From: a bacterium
Lineage (GTDB): Bacteria > Cyanobacteriota > Vampirovibrionia > Gastranaerophilales > Gastranaerophilaceae
NCBI GenBank assembly: GCA_017405375.1
Contig: JAFRAO010000012.1
Location: forward strand, 1-53,589
Direction: 5' to 3'
DNA: 53,589 nucleotides
Position numbers and translations under genes: made by a program. Below the pieces are notes generated by a model that worked only from the letters and a program-made list of their open reading frames with translations, did not search any database and had not been told where the DNA came from. Shown one piece after another: positions 25,895-33,422 of this stretch (within the stretch, counting starts at the first letter, position 1; every line of letters begins with the position of its first letter).

Positions 25895-26623
25895 TTACTT
25901 AAATCTTTTAAGGAAAAGTTCAAATGAGTTTACCATAAACTCAAGGACGTCTTTTATTCTTAATTTAGATTCGCCTTTAATTCTATCAACAAAATCGATA
26001 GGAATTTCATAAGTTTTTGCGCCTAATTTCACACATTCGAACAAAATATTCATCTGAAAAGCATATCCGTTTACTTTTAAATTATCCAAATCAATTTGTT
26101 TAATAAAATTTGTTTTTATTGCTCTGAATCCGGAAGTACAATCTTTTACATGAAACAATCCTGCAATAAATCTTGCAAAAACATTTCCGTATTTGCTGTT
26201 TAATTTTCTAATAAGAGCCCAATCATCAGGAATAGAACCGCCTTTAATATATCTGGAGCCGATAACGAAATCATATCCGTTATGAATTTGTTCTAACAAT
26301 TCTTTTATTTTTTTAGGATTATGTGAAAAATCAGAATCCATTTCAATCAAAACATCGGCGTTTAGATTTTCTATTGCGTGCTTAAATCCTAATTTATAGG
26401 CATTTCCTAATCCTCTTGTGCTATTGCTGATAAGATGAATATTTTCATTATCTTTTTGCAAGTTTTTTACAATATCAGCCGTTTTATCAGGAGAATAATC
26501 ATCTACAATAAGAGCGTTAATTTTAAAATTTTCAATACTTTTAACTTCATCAAAGACTGCTGTTAGAAAATCTTTGATGTTTTCTGCTTCGTTATAAGTA
26601 GGTAAGACAATAGTTACATTCAT
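25895..26623 (-). CDS. polyprenol-phosphate glycosyltransferase (DPM1-like, GT2)
   Basis: 242 aa, transfers a sugar from an NDP-sugar to polyprenyl phosphate on the cytoplasmic side. GT-A features: VLPTYNEAENI (5-15), VDDYSPDKTA, catalytic metal motif EMDSDFSHNP, IGSRYIKGGS, and the conserved KDCTSGFRAI and FQMNILFEC stretches of DPM1-type enzymes. No C-terminal membrane segment, as in soluble bacterial Ppm1/DPM1. The product is the donor type used by GT-C enzymes such as the one at 5769-7217 (inference). It lies just downstream of the RNase P RNA gene on the same strand. Confidence 0.88.
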   Translation of the reverse strand: MNVTIVLPTYNEAENIKDFLTAVFDEVKSIENFKINALIVDDYSPDKTADIVKNLQKDNENIHLISNSTRGLGNAYKLGFKHAIENLNADVLIEMDSDFSHNPKKIKELLEQIHNGYDFVIGSRYIKGGSIPDDWALIRKLNSKYGNVFARFIAGLFHVKDCTSGFRAIKTNFIKQIDLDNLKVNGYAFQMNILFECVKLGAKTYEIPIDFVDRIKGESKLRIKDVLEFMVNSFELFLKRFK

Positions 26624-26641
26624 AATTTTTTTAAATAAAAT

Positions 26642-27027
26642 AGAGTAACCCGTAAGCCGTGTTCTGTTTTAGATAATCATCTATCTGGGAATGCGATTAC
26701 TCGCAAACTCTAGCGATTTTTCCGAAGTTGGCGGACAGCCTTTATAGCCTTCGATTTAATCTTGCATTCGACCGGGGTTTACCTGAACCAATAATTCTCA
26801 TTATTGTCGGTGAAGCTCTTAACTCACCGTTGCACCATCGCCTGTGATATAAAATCCATCGGCAGTCTAAGACGGTCAATTATTTTACTAAACAACCATC
26901 CAATGTCGTATAGACATTCATTTCTGTGGCACTATCCACCGACTCACGTCGTCCGAAGTTTCTTCGGCGGTCTGTCCTTGAATGCACGGACTTTCCTCAC
27001 ATTTCTGCGCGATTATCCGATTACTCT
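26642..27027 (-). ncRNA. rnpB: RNase P RNA (M1 RNA)
   Basis: Catalytic RNA that matures the 5' ends of tRNAs. Leftward, it begins AGAGTAATCGG and ends GGGTTACTCT, which pair as P1 (AGAGTAA/TTACTCT). The universal blocks are present: GAGGAAAGTCCG near the 5' end (P4 strand and CR-I) and ACAGAACACGGCTTAC near the 3' end (P4 partner and CR-V). GGTAAACCCC lies in the specificity domain (J11/12 side). At about 386 nt it fits the bacterial A-type. ORFs read across it are spurious. Confidence 0.96.
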
Positions 27028-27069
27028 ACCATTTTATTTTACCATAAATTATTTAAAAAGGTTACTCAT

Positions 27070-27330
27070 TTAAAAAAGAGCATCTAAAAATCCTGTTAGT
27101 ACGACTTGGATTATTTGTAAAGCAATAAGCGCGATGATTGGAGAAAAATCTAACCCGCTAAACGGAGGTATTATTCGTTTAAACAAATCCAAATACCAAT
27201 CTGTCATAAGAGTAATTACTTTAATGGGTTGAGATTCCCAATCAATCGTTGGAATCCACGTCAAAAAGATTCTTATAATAATCAATATATAAAAGAAATA
27301 AAACAAATTGTTAATAGCATGTATTATCAT
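27070..27330 (-). CDS. YggT family membrane protein
   Basis: 86 aa with two TM helices (about 4-22 and 64-84). The conserved family pattern between them is IRIFLTWIPTIDW and LDLFKRIIPPFSGLDFSPII. YggT/Ycf19 proteins are found in Cyanobacteria, plastids and many bacteria and are linked to osmotic stress or thylakoid/division-site organisation; the exact role is unknown. The gene follows mtnP by 20 bp. Confidence 0.88.
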   Translation of the reverse strand: MIIHAINNLFYFFYILIIIRIFLTWIPTIDWESQPIKVITLMTDWYLDLFKRIIPPFSGLDFSPIIALIALQIIQVVLTGFLDALF

Positions 27331-27350
27331 TATCTAAATCCTTTATAATC

Positions 27351-28154
27351 TTACATTTGAGAATCTTTTGAAGTATTCATACAAATACAATTTTCGCGTT
27401 TTGCAGGAATATTTTCAATAACATTAAACAATAATTTTTTAACATTTTCGATATTTTCGTTAAATACTCTGCAAACTTCATGATGAGAAACAGGCGGAAC
27501 ATCACCGACTAATCCGCAATCATGGTCAGTAACCAAAGAAATATTCAACGGACACATATCCATTTCTCTTACAAGGTAATTTTCAGGGAAAGCAGTCATA
27601 CCTATAACGTCCCAGCCTTGATTTGTAAAGAATTTTGATTCTGCTACTGTTGAAAATCTTGGTCCGTTTATAACAGTCATTGTACCTGTTTCGTGGACTT
27701 TAATATTTAATTTTTTAGCTGTATCAATAGCGATTTTTCTAAGTTCAGGACAATATAAATCAGTCGGAGAAGGGTGATGAACGACAGGTCCTTCAAAGAA
27801 TGTTGATTTTCTGCCGTCAGTCCAATCTACAAACTGATCACAAATTACAAAATCACCCGGATTAATATGTTTTTGCAAACTTCCGACCGCACATGGGGAA
27901 ATAACTCTTTCACATCCTGCGTATTTCATTGCCCAAACATTAGCTCTATAATTAATCATGTGAGGTAAAATAGTGTGATTTCTGCCATGTCTTGGCATAA
28001 ATGCGACTTTGTGTTCACCTATTTGACCAATCATCAAATTATCACTTGGTGCACCGTAAGGGGTTTCAACTTTCACTTCTTCTACGTTATCTAAAAATTT
28101 ATAAAAGCCTGAACCGCCGAATACACCTATTGTAGCTAAATTTTTTTGTTCCAT
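27351..28154 (-). CDS. mtnP: S-methyl-5'-thioadenosine phosphorylase
   Basis: Splits methylthioadenosine with phosphate to adenine and methylthioribose-1-phosphate (methionine salvage). 267 aa. GVFGGSGFYKFLD, PRHGRNHTILPHMINYRANV, CAVGSLQKHINPGDFVICDQ and TVINGPRFSTVAESKFF match the MTAP branch of nucleoside phosphorylases. SPTDLYCPELR and TDHDCG also fit. The C-terminus (CICMNTSKDSQM) is extended and Cys-containing. AAAGGA lies 7-8 nt before the ATG. It follows three prepilin genes on the same strand, probably without functional link. Confidence 0.92.
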   Translation of the reverse strand: MEQKNLATIGVFGGSGFYKFLDNVEEVKVETPYGAPSDNLMIGQIGEHKVAFMPRHGRNHTILPHMINYRANVWAMKYAGCERVISPCAVGSLQKHINPGDFVICDQFVDWTDGRKSTFFEGPVVHHPSPTDLYCPELRKIAIDTAKKLNIKVHETGTMTVINGPRFSTVAESKFFTNQGWDVIGMTAFPENYLVREMDMCPLNISLVTDHDCGLVGDVPPVSHHEVCRVFNENIENVKKLLFNVIENIPAKRENCICMNTSKDSQM

Positions 28155-28175
28155 TTTATTTCCTTTCGCTATGTT

Positions 28176-28871
28176 TTACTTCATTTTTATGTAATTGTTA
28201 TCATCTAAATAATTATACATATTTTTATTATTGTATATTGTACTTTCATCAAATTTTATAGTTGAATCAGAATATATTAAAAATTTGAATATATCAGGTT
28301 TTGGACAATTACTTCCCGAATCGGATATATTAACATTATTACCCGTACCTGTATATTCATAAGGACAATTTGGCGCTTTGTTAGGACCGTTTACATCAAT
28401 AAGCACTCGCATGTATGCATCATTGTAAAATGTACTTTTTTCACAATAAGAAGCACTGTAATCAAACATACTTCCATAAAATGTCCAAAAACTGTTATTT
28501 TTAGCAATCATAGTTGATATATTGGAATCAAGATTGTTTTTATTATAATAATCCGTTTTTGCAACGAAATTTTTAACAAAATTAGAGTAAGGCTGAGCCA
28601 TTGTACCACTGCTGTACATATTGCAAAAACCTTTATAAATCGTTTGTCCATAGGCATTTGTGGATGAAGTTTCAATTCTTGGATAGAGAGTTTCGTCGTT
28701 ATACATTTCAGTAACTGTACTAACCAAGTGTGAATAATCGTTTCTAAACGATTCTTTTATGCTGTCAGCATCAATTTTTCCTATTTGGCTTGCAACAACA
28801 CCTGCAATCATGCTGATTATTGAAATAGCTATAAGTATTTCGGTTAATGTGAACGCATTTTTTTTAATCAT
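28176..28871 (-). CDS. prepilin-like protein (pseudopilin) 3 of 3
   Basis: 231 aa. N-terminus MIKKNAFTLTEILIAISIIS: short basic leader, prepilin peptidase site before FTLTE and +5 Glu, then the hydrophobic helix. The globular domain has a few Cys and an Asp/Asn-rich loop near GTGNNVNISDSGSNC, and the sequence IDVNGPNKAPNCPYEY resembles the 'DIDGPKKGK' part of the first prepilin in the window, so the two are likely paralogues. AAGGAG upstream. Last of three consecutive prepilin genes. Confidence 0.85.
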   Translation of the reverse strand: MIKKNAFTLTEILIAISIISMIAGVVASQIGKIDADSIKESFRNDYSHLVSTVTEMYNDETLYPRIETSSTNAYGQTIYKGFCNMYSSGTMAQPYSNFVKNFVAKTDYYNKNNLDSNISTMIAKNNSFWTFYGSMFDYSASYCEKSTFYNDAYMRVLIDVNGPNKAPNCPYEYTGTGNNVNISDSGSNCPKPDIFKFLIYSDSTIKFDESTIYNNKNMYNYLDDNNYIKMK

Positions 28872-28938
28872 AAGGTTTCAACTCCTTAAAGAATTATAGC
28901 AAAAAAATACGTTTCAAGCAAGCTATTGCAGATAAAAA

Positions 28939-29577
28939 TTATTTAGAACAATAATTTTTGAATTTGCTAACCTTATTAATTCTCGGATATCTCAAATATG
29001 TGCAGCCTGCGTTATCAAAATTAGAAATTTCTCCACTGACATTAACAATAACAAAAAATGCATTAGGATTTTTACAAGTATCACTATAATAGCATGCGCT
29101 AGAACAAGTATTACGTCCTTCAGGATATATATTTACATGCCAAGCGAAACCAAACAGAGTTGAAACTTCCCAATAAATTCCATCAAAGGTAGTAAAACTT
29201 TTACAAACGCCAGCAACATTATTAGTAAAATCATACTTACTCATATCCTTTACACAAGTACCAGGTCCAGATTTAATGCTTAATATATTTATTAAATCAT
29301 CAAGTGCAGCAACAGCTCGATATTCCCCATTACGATACATAAAAGCATTTTTACATATGCTCAATTCTTTTGCAAGAACATCGTTTGTATTTATTTCGCA
29401 TGGACTATCTTGAAGTAATTTATCTACTGCAATACGTAATGTTTTATATGCTTTTCTAAACATAATAACATTTTTGTCAGGCTTCACGTCCATTATTGCA
29501 TTGGTAGAAATTACTGCCAATACAGATATTACCCCAAGAACTATTAATGCTTCCGATAAAGTAAACGCTTTTCTCAT
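28939..29577 (-). CDS. prepilin-like protein (pseudopilin) 2 of 3
   Basis: 212 aa from the ATG at 29577, which has GAGAGG 4-5 nt upstream; the ATG at 29589 overlaps that site. N-terminus MRKAFTLSEALIVLGVISVL has a processing site and the +5 Glu. The mature domain is Cys-rich (CSSACYYSDTCKNP), as in minor pilins with disulfides. It starts 16 bp after the previous prepilin gene and is part of the same operon. Confidence 0.85.
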   Translation of the reverse strand: MRKAFTLSEALIVLGVISVLAVISTNAIMDVKPDKNVIMFRKAYKTLRIAVDKLLQDSPCEINTNDVLAKELSICKNAFMYRNGEYRAVAALDDLINILSIKSGPGTCVKDMSKYDFTNNVAGVCKSFTTFDGIYWEVSTLFGFAWHVNIYPEGRNTCSSACYYSDTCKNPNAFFVIVNVSGEISNFDNAGCTYLRYPRINKVSKFKNYCSK

Positions 29578-29592
29578 GGTTCCTCTCATTAT

Positions 29593-30228
29593 TTAATATG
29601 TTTGGGTTATTTGTCCATTATATTTTACTGTGCAATTTAAAGTACTTCCTTCATTTATTACTACATTTATTGTAGCTTTACCATCTGATTCCATTTTATC
29701 TGTTATTTTCCAATCCACACCATCATTTGTTTTAAACGAACAAATACTATTATTATCGCCTGATTTTTCTATTTTGTTATTTGTTATCAATCTAGCAAAA
29801 TTAATTGCAAACTTATTATATTTTGTATATTCTGTTGTACTAATATATACTTTTGTATCTTTAAACCCTTCACTTGATGGCTTGTTAACTTCTTCATGTG
29901 TTTTTGTCGGTTTCGATACTTCACTATCTATCTCTGTAATATCACTTGTTGTATCGTTATATCCGCTTGTATCATCATTACTTTCAAGTGCAAAAGATGA
30001 GGTTAGAGTGGGTTCTAATATATAAGCTACATAGTTAGGGTACAAATCTTTATCATTCAATAGAGTTTGTACAGCTTCCACAATCTCTCTATATGCTTTT
30101 CTGACTAATGCAGCCTCTTTGTTTGGCATCAAGTTAGACATGCTGCTAAACGTTATAACCGCAATAGCTGAAACTACTGCAACCATTATAAGCGTTTCTG
30201 TAAGAGTGAATCCAAAACTCTTTTTCAT
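29593..30228 (-). CDS. prepilin-like protein (pseudopilin) 1 of 3
   Basis: 211 aa. N-terminus MKKSFGFTLTETLIMVAVVS carries the prepilin peptidase site and +5 Glu. A low-complexity Ser/Thr/Asp-rich stretch (about 80-120, SNDDTSGYNDTTSDITEIDS) is inserted before the C-terminal fold. First gene of the three-gene prepilin operon; AAAGGAG before the ATG. No assembly ATPase, platform protein or peptidase is encoded in the window, so the machinery must be elsewhere. Confidence 0.85.
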   Translation of the reverse strand: MKKSFGFTLTETLIMVAVVSAIAVITFSSMSNLMPNKEAALVRKAYREIVEAVQTLLNDKDLYPNYVAYILEPTLTSSFALESNDDTSGYNDTTSDITEIDSEVSKPTKTHEEVNKPSSEGFKDTKVYISTTEYTKYNKFAINFARLITNNKIEKSGDNNSICSFKTNDGVDWKITDKMESDGKATINVVINEGSTLNCTVKYNGQITQTY

Positions 30229-30346
30229 CAGTCTCTCCTTTGTATAAAATTACCGAACTCGATACCTATATTATAGCACATTTGGGTGATGACTTGCAAT
30301 ATATTAGATTTTATGTTAATATATATTTACACAAAGTCATAAGATA

Positions 30347-30395
30347 GATAACACTGTGAATTCCCTGATAATAGTGTAAGTTATCATAAAGGGAA
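30347..30395 (+). promoter_or_regulatory. mutually exclusive hairpins in the transglycosylase leader
   Basis: Hairpin 1: GATAACACT (30347-30355) with AGTG (30373) plus TTATC (30381), bulge TAAG. Hairpin 2: TTCCCTGATAA (30361-30371) with TTATC (30381-30385) plus AGGGAA (30390-30395), bulge ATAA. Both use the same TTATC, so they cannot form together. The start codon is 17 nt after the second. Confidence 0.35.
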
Positions 30396-30411
30396 TGGAT
30401 AGGGAAACTTT

Positions 30412-31056
30412 ATGTTAAAAAAAACAGTAATACTCACTATAACATTGGTGATAATATTCTGTCAGAGCGTAACGGCCGCTGAAATTTCAGAAAATGAAAT
30501 TAAGTCAATTATTGTTAAGCATTCTATTGAATTGGGCATTGACCCCGCATTGGGACTAAGTATCGCAAAAGCTGAATCTAAATTCAGGCACAATGTAAGA
30601 AGTCCTTACGGTGCAGTCGGAGTGTTTCAATTATTGCCTTCCACCGCAAAAACAATGGGTATTAACCCTTACTATTTGAGTGATAATATTCGCGGCGGAT
30701 TGATGTATTACAAAATGATGTACAAAATGTTCGGCTCAACCGAATTGGCTCTTGCAGCATACAATTCAGGCCCTGTTGCAGTAAAAAAACAAAACGCTGT
30801 TCCAAATGCCAGCAAGCATTTCGTAAACTCAATTATGTCTGATTACAAGTACTATCAAAAAAATCCTGACCCTGCAATTATCAAATGCAATAGAAAAGCT
30901 CCTGTTATGAATGAAAGACCTAAACCGGTTGTTTTAACAAAACCGTCTGTATCTACTTCACCAACCGCTAATTCAGGCATTGCAGGCTTAACAAAACATA
31001 CTATTCAGATGATTGATATTAACGCAACTAAAACCGTTAAAGATTCTTTGATTTAG
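30412..31056 (+). CDS. exported lytic transglycosylase (SLT domain)
   Basis: 214 aa. Signal peptide (about 1-23, VILTITLVIIFCQSVTAA), then an SLT domain (about 28-140): catalytic Glu55 in IAKAESKFRHNV, GAVGVFQLLPSTAK, NIRGGLMYYKMM and LALAAYNSGPVAV. Cleaves peptidoglycan strands to 1,6-anhydro ends. The C-terminal ~60 residues are Pro/Thr-rich and probably disordered. Such enzymes open the wall for pili or secretion machines; three prepilin genes lie just upstream in the opposite direction. Confidence 0.92.
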   Translation: MLKKTVILTITLVIIFCQSVTAAEISENEIKSIIVKHSIELGIDPALGLSIAKAESKFRHNVRSPYGAVGVFQLLPSTAKTMGINPYYLSDNIRGGLMYYKMMYKMFGSTELALAAYNSGPVAVKKQNAVPNASKHFVNSIMSDYKYYQKNPDPAIIKCNRKAPVMNERPKPVVLTKPSVSTSPTANSGIAGLTKHTIQMIDINATKTVKDSLI

Positions 31057-31145
31057 TTCTTTAAATGTTTACAAAAGTTAATGTTTACTTTTTCATTTGT
31101 TTAACGTATGATTGTATGTATGGTTAGGCTGTTTTAAGAGGTATG

Positions 31146-31835
31146 ATGTTTAACGAAACCAAAACACACGAAATTACTGTCGATACGGTTATTCTTACAA
31201 TTAAGAGTAATGCCTTGCAGGTTTTGTTGGTTAAACGTGATAGAGAACCTTTTATTAACAAATGGGCAATTCCGGGTGGTTATGTCAGGATGTCCGAAAA
31301 ACTCGTTTCCGCTGCAATGAGAGTGTTAAAAGAAAAAACAGATGTGTCTAACGTATATTTAGAACAGCTTTATACATTCGGCGACCCGCTTAGACACCCT
31401 GATGCACGTGTAATTACATGCGTTTATTTCTCTCTTGTTCGTTACGAAGATGTAAAAGCTGTGTTGCCTGATGATGTAGCTTGGTACCCTGTTGATGAAC
31501 TTCCGCCGTTAGCATTCGACCACAAAGAAATTATTGATTATGCACGTGCAAGAACACGCCTCTCTTTGAGAACTTGTCCGGTTGCTTATCAATTGTTGAA
31601 AGAAAAATTCACTTTAACGGAAATGCAAAAAGTCTATGAAATTATTATGGGTAAAAACCTTGATAAACGTAATTTCCGTAAAAAAATTCTTGGAACTGAG
31701 GGGCTTATTGAATTAGATGAATTCACAAAAGCATCCTCGAAAAGACCCGCACGCTTATATAAATTCAAACAAGTTTATACAGGCGATTTGAAAGCATTTT
31801 TTATAGCAAATAGAGAAAAAGAAGGAGTACTATAA
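31146..31835 (+). CDS. NrtR-like Nudix-domain transcriptional regulator
   Basis: 229 aa from the second ATG (31146), which has AAGAGG at better spacing than the ATG at 31143. The Nudix domain (about 10-150) keeps WAIPGGYVRMSE, but the Nudix box ends RVLKEKTDV instead of REUxEExGU, so two catalytic Glu positions are lost. The C-terminal domain (about 155-225, FTLTEMQKVYEIIMGKNLDK, then RNFRKKILGTEGLIE) is the winged helix of NrtR, which represses NAD-metabolism genes and binds ADP-ribose through the Nudix fold. Target genes are not next to it. Its stop overlaps the secG start (TAATG). Confidence 0.82.
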   Translation: MFNETKTHEITVDTVILTIKSNALQVLLVKRDREPFINKWAIPGGYVRMSEKLVSAAMRVLKEKTDVSNVYLEQLYTFGDPLRHPDARVITCVYFSLVRYEDVKAVLPDDVAWYPVDELPPLAFDHKEIIDYARARTRLSLRTCPVAYQLLKEKFTLTEMQKVYEIIMGKNLDKRNFRKKILGTEGLIELDEFTKASSKRPARLYKFKQVYTGDLKAFFIANREKEGVL

Positions 31836-32062
31836 TGTTGTTAAAATTATGTTGGTTTATGCAAGTATTTACATCTGTATTATTGATTGTTTTAGTTCTG
31901 TTGCATTCTCCAAAAGGTGATGGTATTGCAGCAATCGGCGGTGCTTCTCAAATGTTCTCTTCTCAAAAAAGCGCTGAAAAAGGATTAAACAAATTAACTT
32001 ACATTGTCGCAGCTATATTTTTGCTTTGCACATTTTTATTAGGCTTCGGCATTGTTCATTAA
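31835..32062 (+). CDS. secG: protein-export membrane protein SecG
   Basis: 75 aa, two TM helices (about 4-24 and 53-73). The loop carries the SecG signature HSPKGDGIAAIGGASQMF. Accessory subunit of the SecYEG translocon. Translationally coupled to the NrtR-like gene by a TAATG overlap. Confidence 0.9.
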   Translation: MLLKLCWFMQVFTSVLLIVLVLLHSPKGDGIAAIGGASQMFSSQKSAEKGLNKLTYIVAAIFLLCTFLLGFGIVH

Positions 32063-32063
32063 T

Positions 32064-32774
32064 ATGAAAAATGTTTTAATAACAGGCGCCTCTAAAGGTA
32101 TTGGCAGAGTTATAGCCAAAGAATTAGCTTCAAATTATAATGTGTTTGCTATTGCGCGCAGTGAAAATTTGTTGCGCGATTTAAATATCGCAGATTACTG
32201 TGTTTGCGATTTGTCTGATGTTTTTAATTTTTCTAAATTATCAGATTTTATTTCTAAAAATAAAATTGATATTTTGATTAACAATGCAGGAGAATATGTT
32301 TATAACCCAATAGAAAAATTAGATGTAAACTCAATAGACAGAATGTTTAAAATAAATTCCATAGCTCCGATTTTATTAATGTCAATGGTTATTGGATATA
32401 TGAAAGAACAAAAATGGGGCAGAATTATTAATATAGGCTCTATTAGCGGAGTTATGGGCGAAGCATGCGCAAGTGTTTATTCTGCAACAAAAGCATCTCT
32501 AATAGGCTTATCAAAAGCAACAGCACTTGAATTAGCGCAAGATAATATTACGGTAAATGTCATAAATCCCGGCTGGGTTGATACGGATTTGTCAAAAGAT
32601 TCTATTGAATCCTGTGAGTTTTCGCAAGATGAAATATTAGAATGTATTCCGCAAAAACGTTTTGTAGAACCTGTCGAAATTGCAAATTTTATAAAATACC
32701 TTATTTCTGACGAAGCAAAAGGTATCACCGGACAATCTATAAATATCTGCGCAGGTTTAAGTGTCGGGATATAA
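32064..32774 (+). CDS. short-chain dehydrogenase/reductase (FabG-like)
   Basis: 236 aa from the ATG at 32064, 1 bp after the secG stop; the TTG at 32052 is rejected. NAD(P)-binding TGASKGIGRV (about 8-17), NNAG (about 72), and catalytic Ser, Tyr and Lys (IGSISGV, then YSATKASL) are intact, followed by NPGWVDTDLS. Resembles 3-oxoacyl-ACP reductase, but SDR substrates cannot be assigned from motifs. Probably in one unit with NrtR-like and secG. Confidence 0.85.
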   Translation: MKNVLITGASKGIGRVIAKELASNYNVFAIARSENLLRDLNIADYCVCDLSDVFNFSKLSDFISKNKIDILINNAGEYVYNPIEKLDVNSIDRMFKINSIAPILLMSMVIGYMKEQKWGRIINIGSISGVMGEACASVYSATKASLIGLSKATALELAQDNITVNVINPGWVDTDLSKDSIESCEFSQDEILECIPQKRFVEPVEIANFIKYLISDEAKGITGQSINICAGLSVGI

Positions 32775-33422
32775 TTACCTTATTGCAGGAAAGACGTATA
32801 TTTTACCCTCGTCTGTCCGCCATTTTAAAAAACCGGTTTTGCCCACATTATTTTCTATCGCCGTAACTAATATCATATTGCCTTTGATTGCTGTAAGAGT
32901 TATTTTAAGCGGTTTTCCTGTAATTGATTGTAATTGCTGTGCATTGTCTGTTATTCCGGAATAAAGTATCCTGTTTTCAACAGGAATGTCCTTAAACAAA
33001 TATAATCCATATCTTCTGGCATACGTATTCATAAAGTTACGCCAAGTCATAAAACGTATATCCTCTGCTTTTAGCCACCCCGTTTTATGTTCGGATTTGT
33101 CATAAATAATCTTTACCCAATCATCTGTATAATCAACAACCTGTACAAGCGCTAAATTTTTATTTGCTATATATACAGTGAAAATATCTTCCATATCACC
33201 TAACGAACAATTAAAAAATTTCTGCGACCAATTGGCCCTATACAAAACTTTTGATTTTTCATTAGGCTCTTTATATACAGTTATATAGTTAGGAACCTGA
33301 TACATACCTATTGCATCAAGAGCAATATCACTACTGTTGTATGGCTTAATATTCGCCATTACGCATTGTAATGTTAATAAAAATACTGTAAATATTATAA
33401 TAACAAACTTTTTCAACTTCAT
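32775..33422 (-). CDS. exported SH3-like protein
   Basis: 215 aa. Signal peptide (about 1-23, FVIIIFTVFLLTLQCVMA). A bacterial SH3-like segment covers about 42-125 (VYKEPNEKSKVLYRA ... DDWVKIIYDKSEHKTGWLKAEDI), the kind that binds peptidoglycan or peptides. The C-terminal part (IKGNMILVTAIENNVGKTGF, then LKWRTDEG) may be a second SH3-like unit. Likely periplasmic. Its ATG shares a base with the pheT stop (TAATG), so it is coupled to pheT. Confidence 0.7.
   Translation of the reverse strand: MKLKKFVIIIFTVFLLTLQCVMANIKPYNSSDIALDAIGMYQVPNYITVYKEPNEKSKVLYRANWSQKFFNCSLGDMEDIFTVYIANKNLALVQVVDYTDDWVKIIYDKSEHKTGWLKAEDIRFMTWRNFMNTYARRYGLYLFKDIPVENRILYSGITDNAQQLQSITGKPLKITLTAIKGNMILVTAIENNVGKTGFLKWRTDEGKIYVFPAIR

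Noticed and set aside
26804..27073. 89-aa open frame opposite the RNase P RNA
   Set aside because: Entirely antisense to a well-recognised structural RNA.
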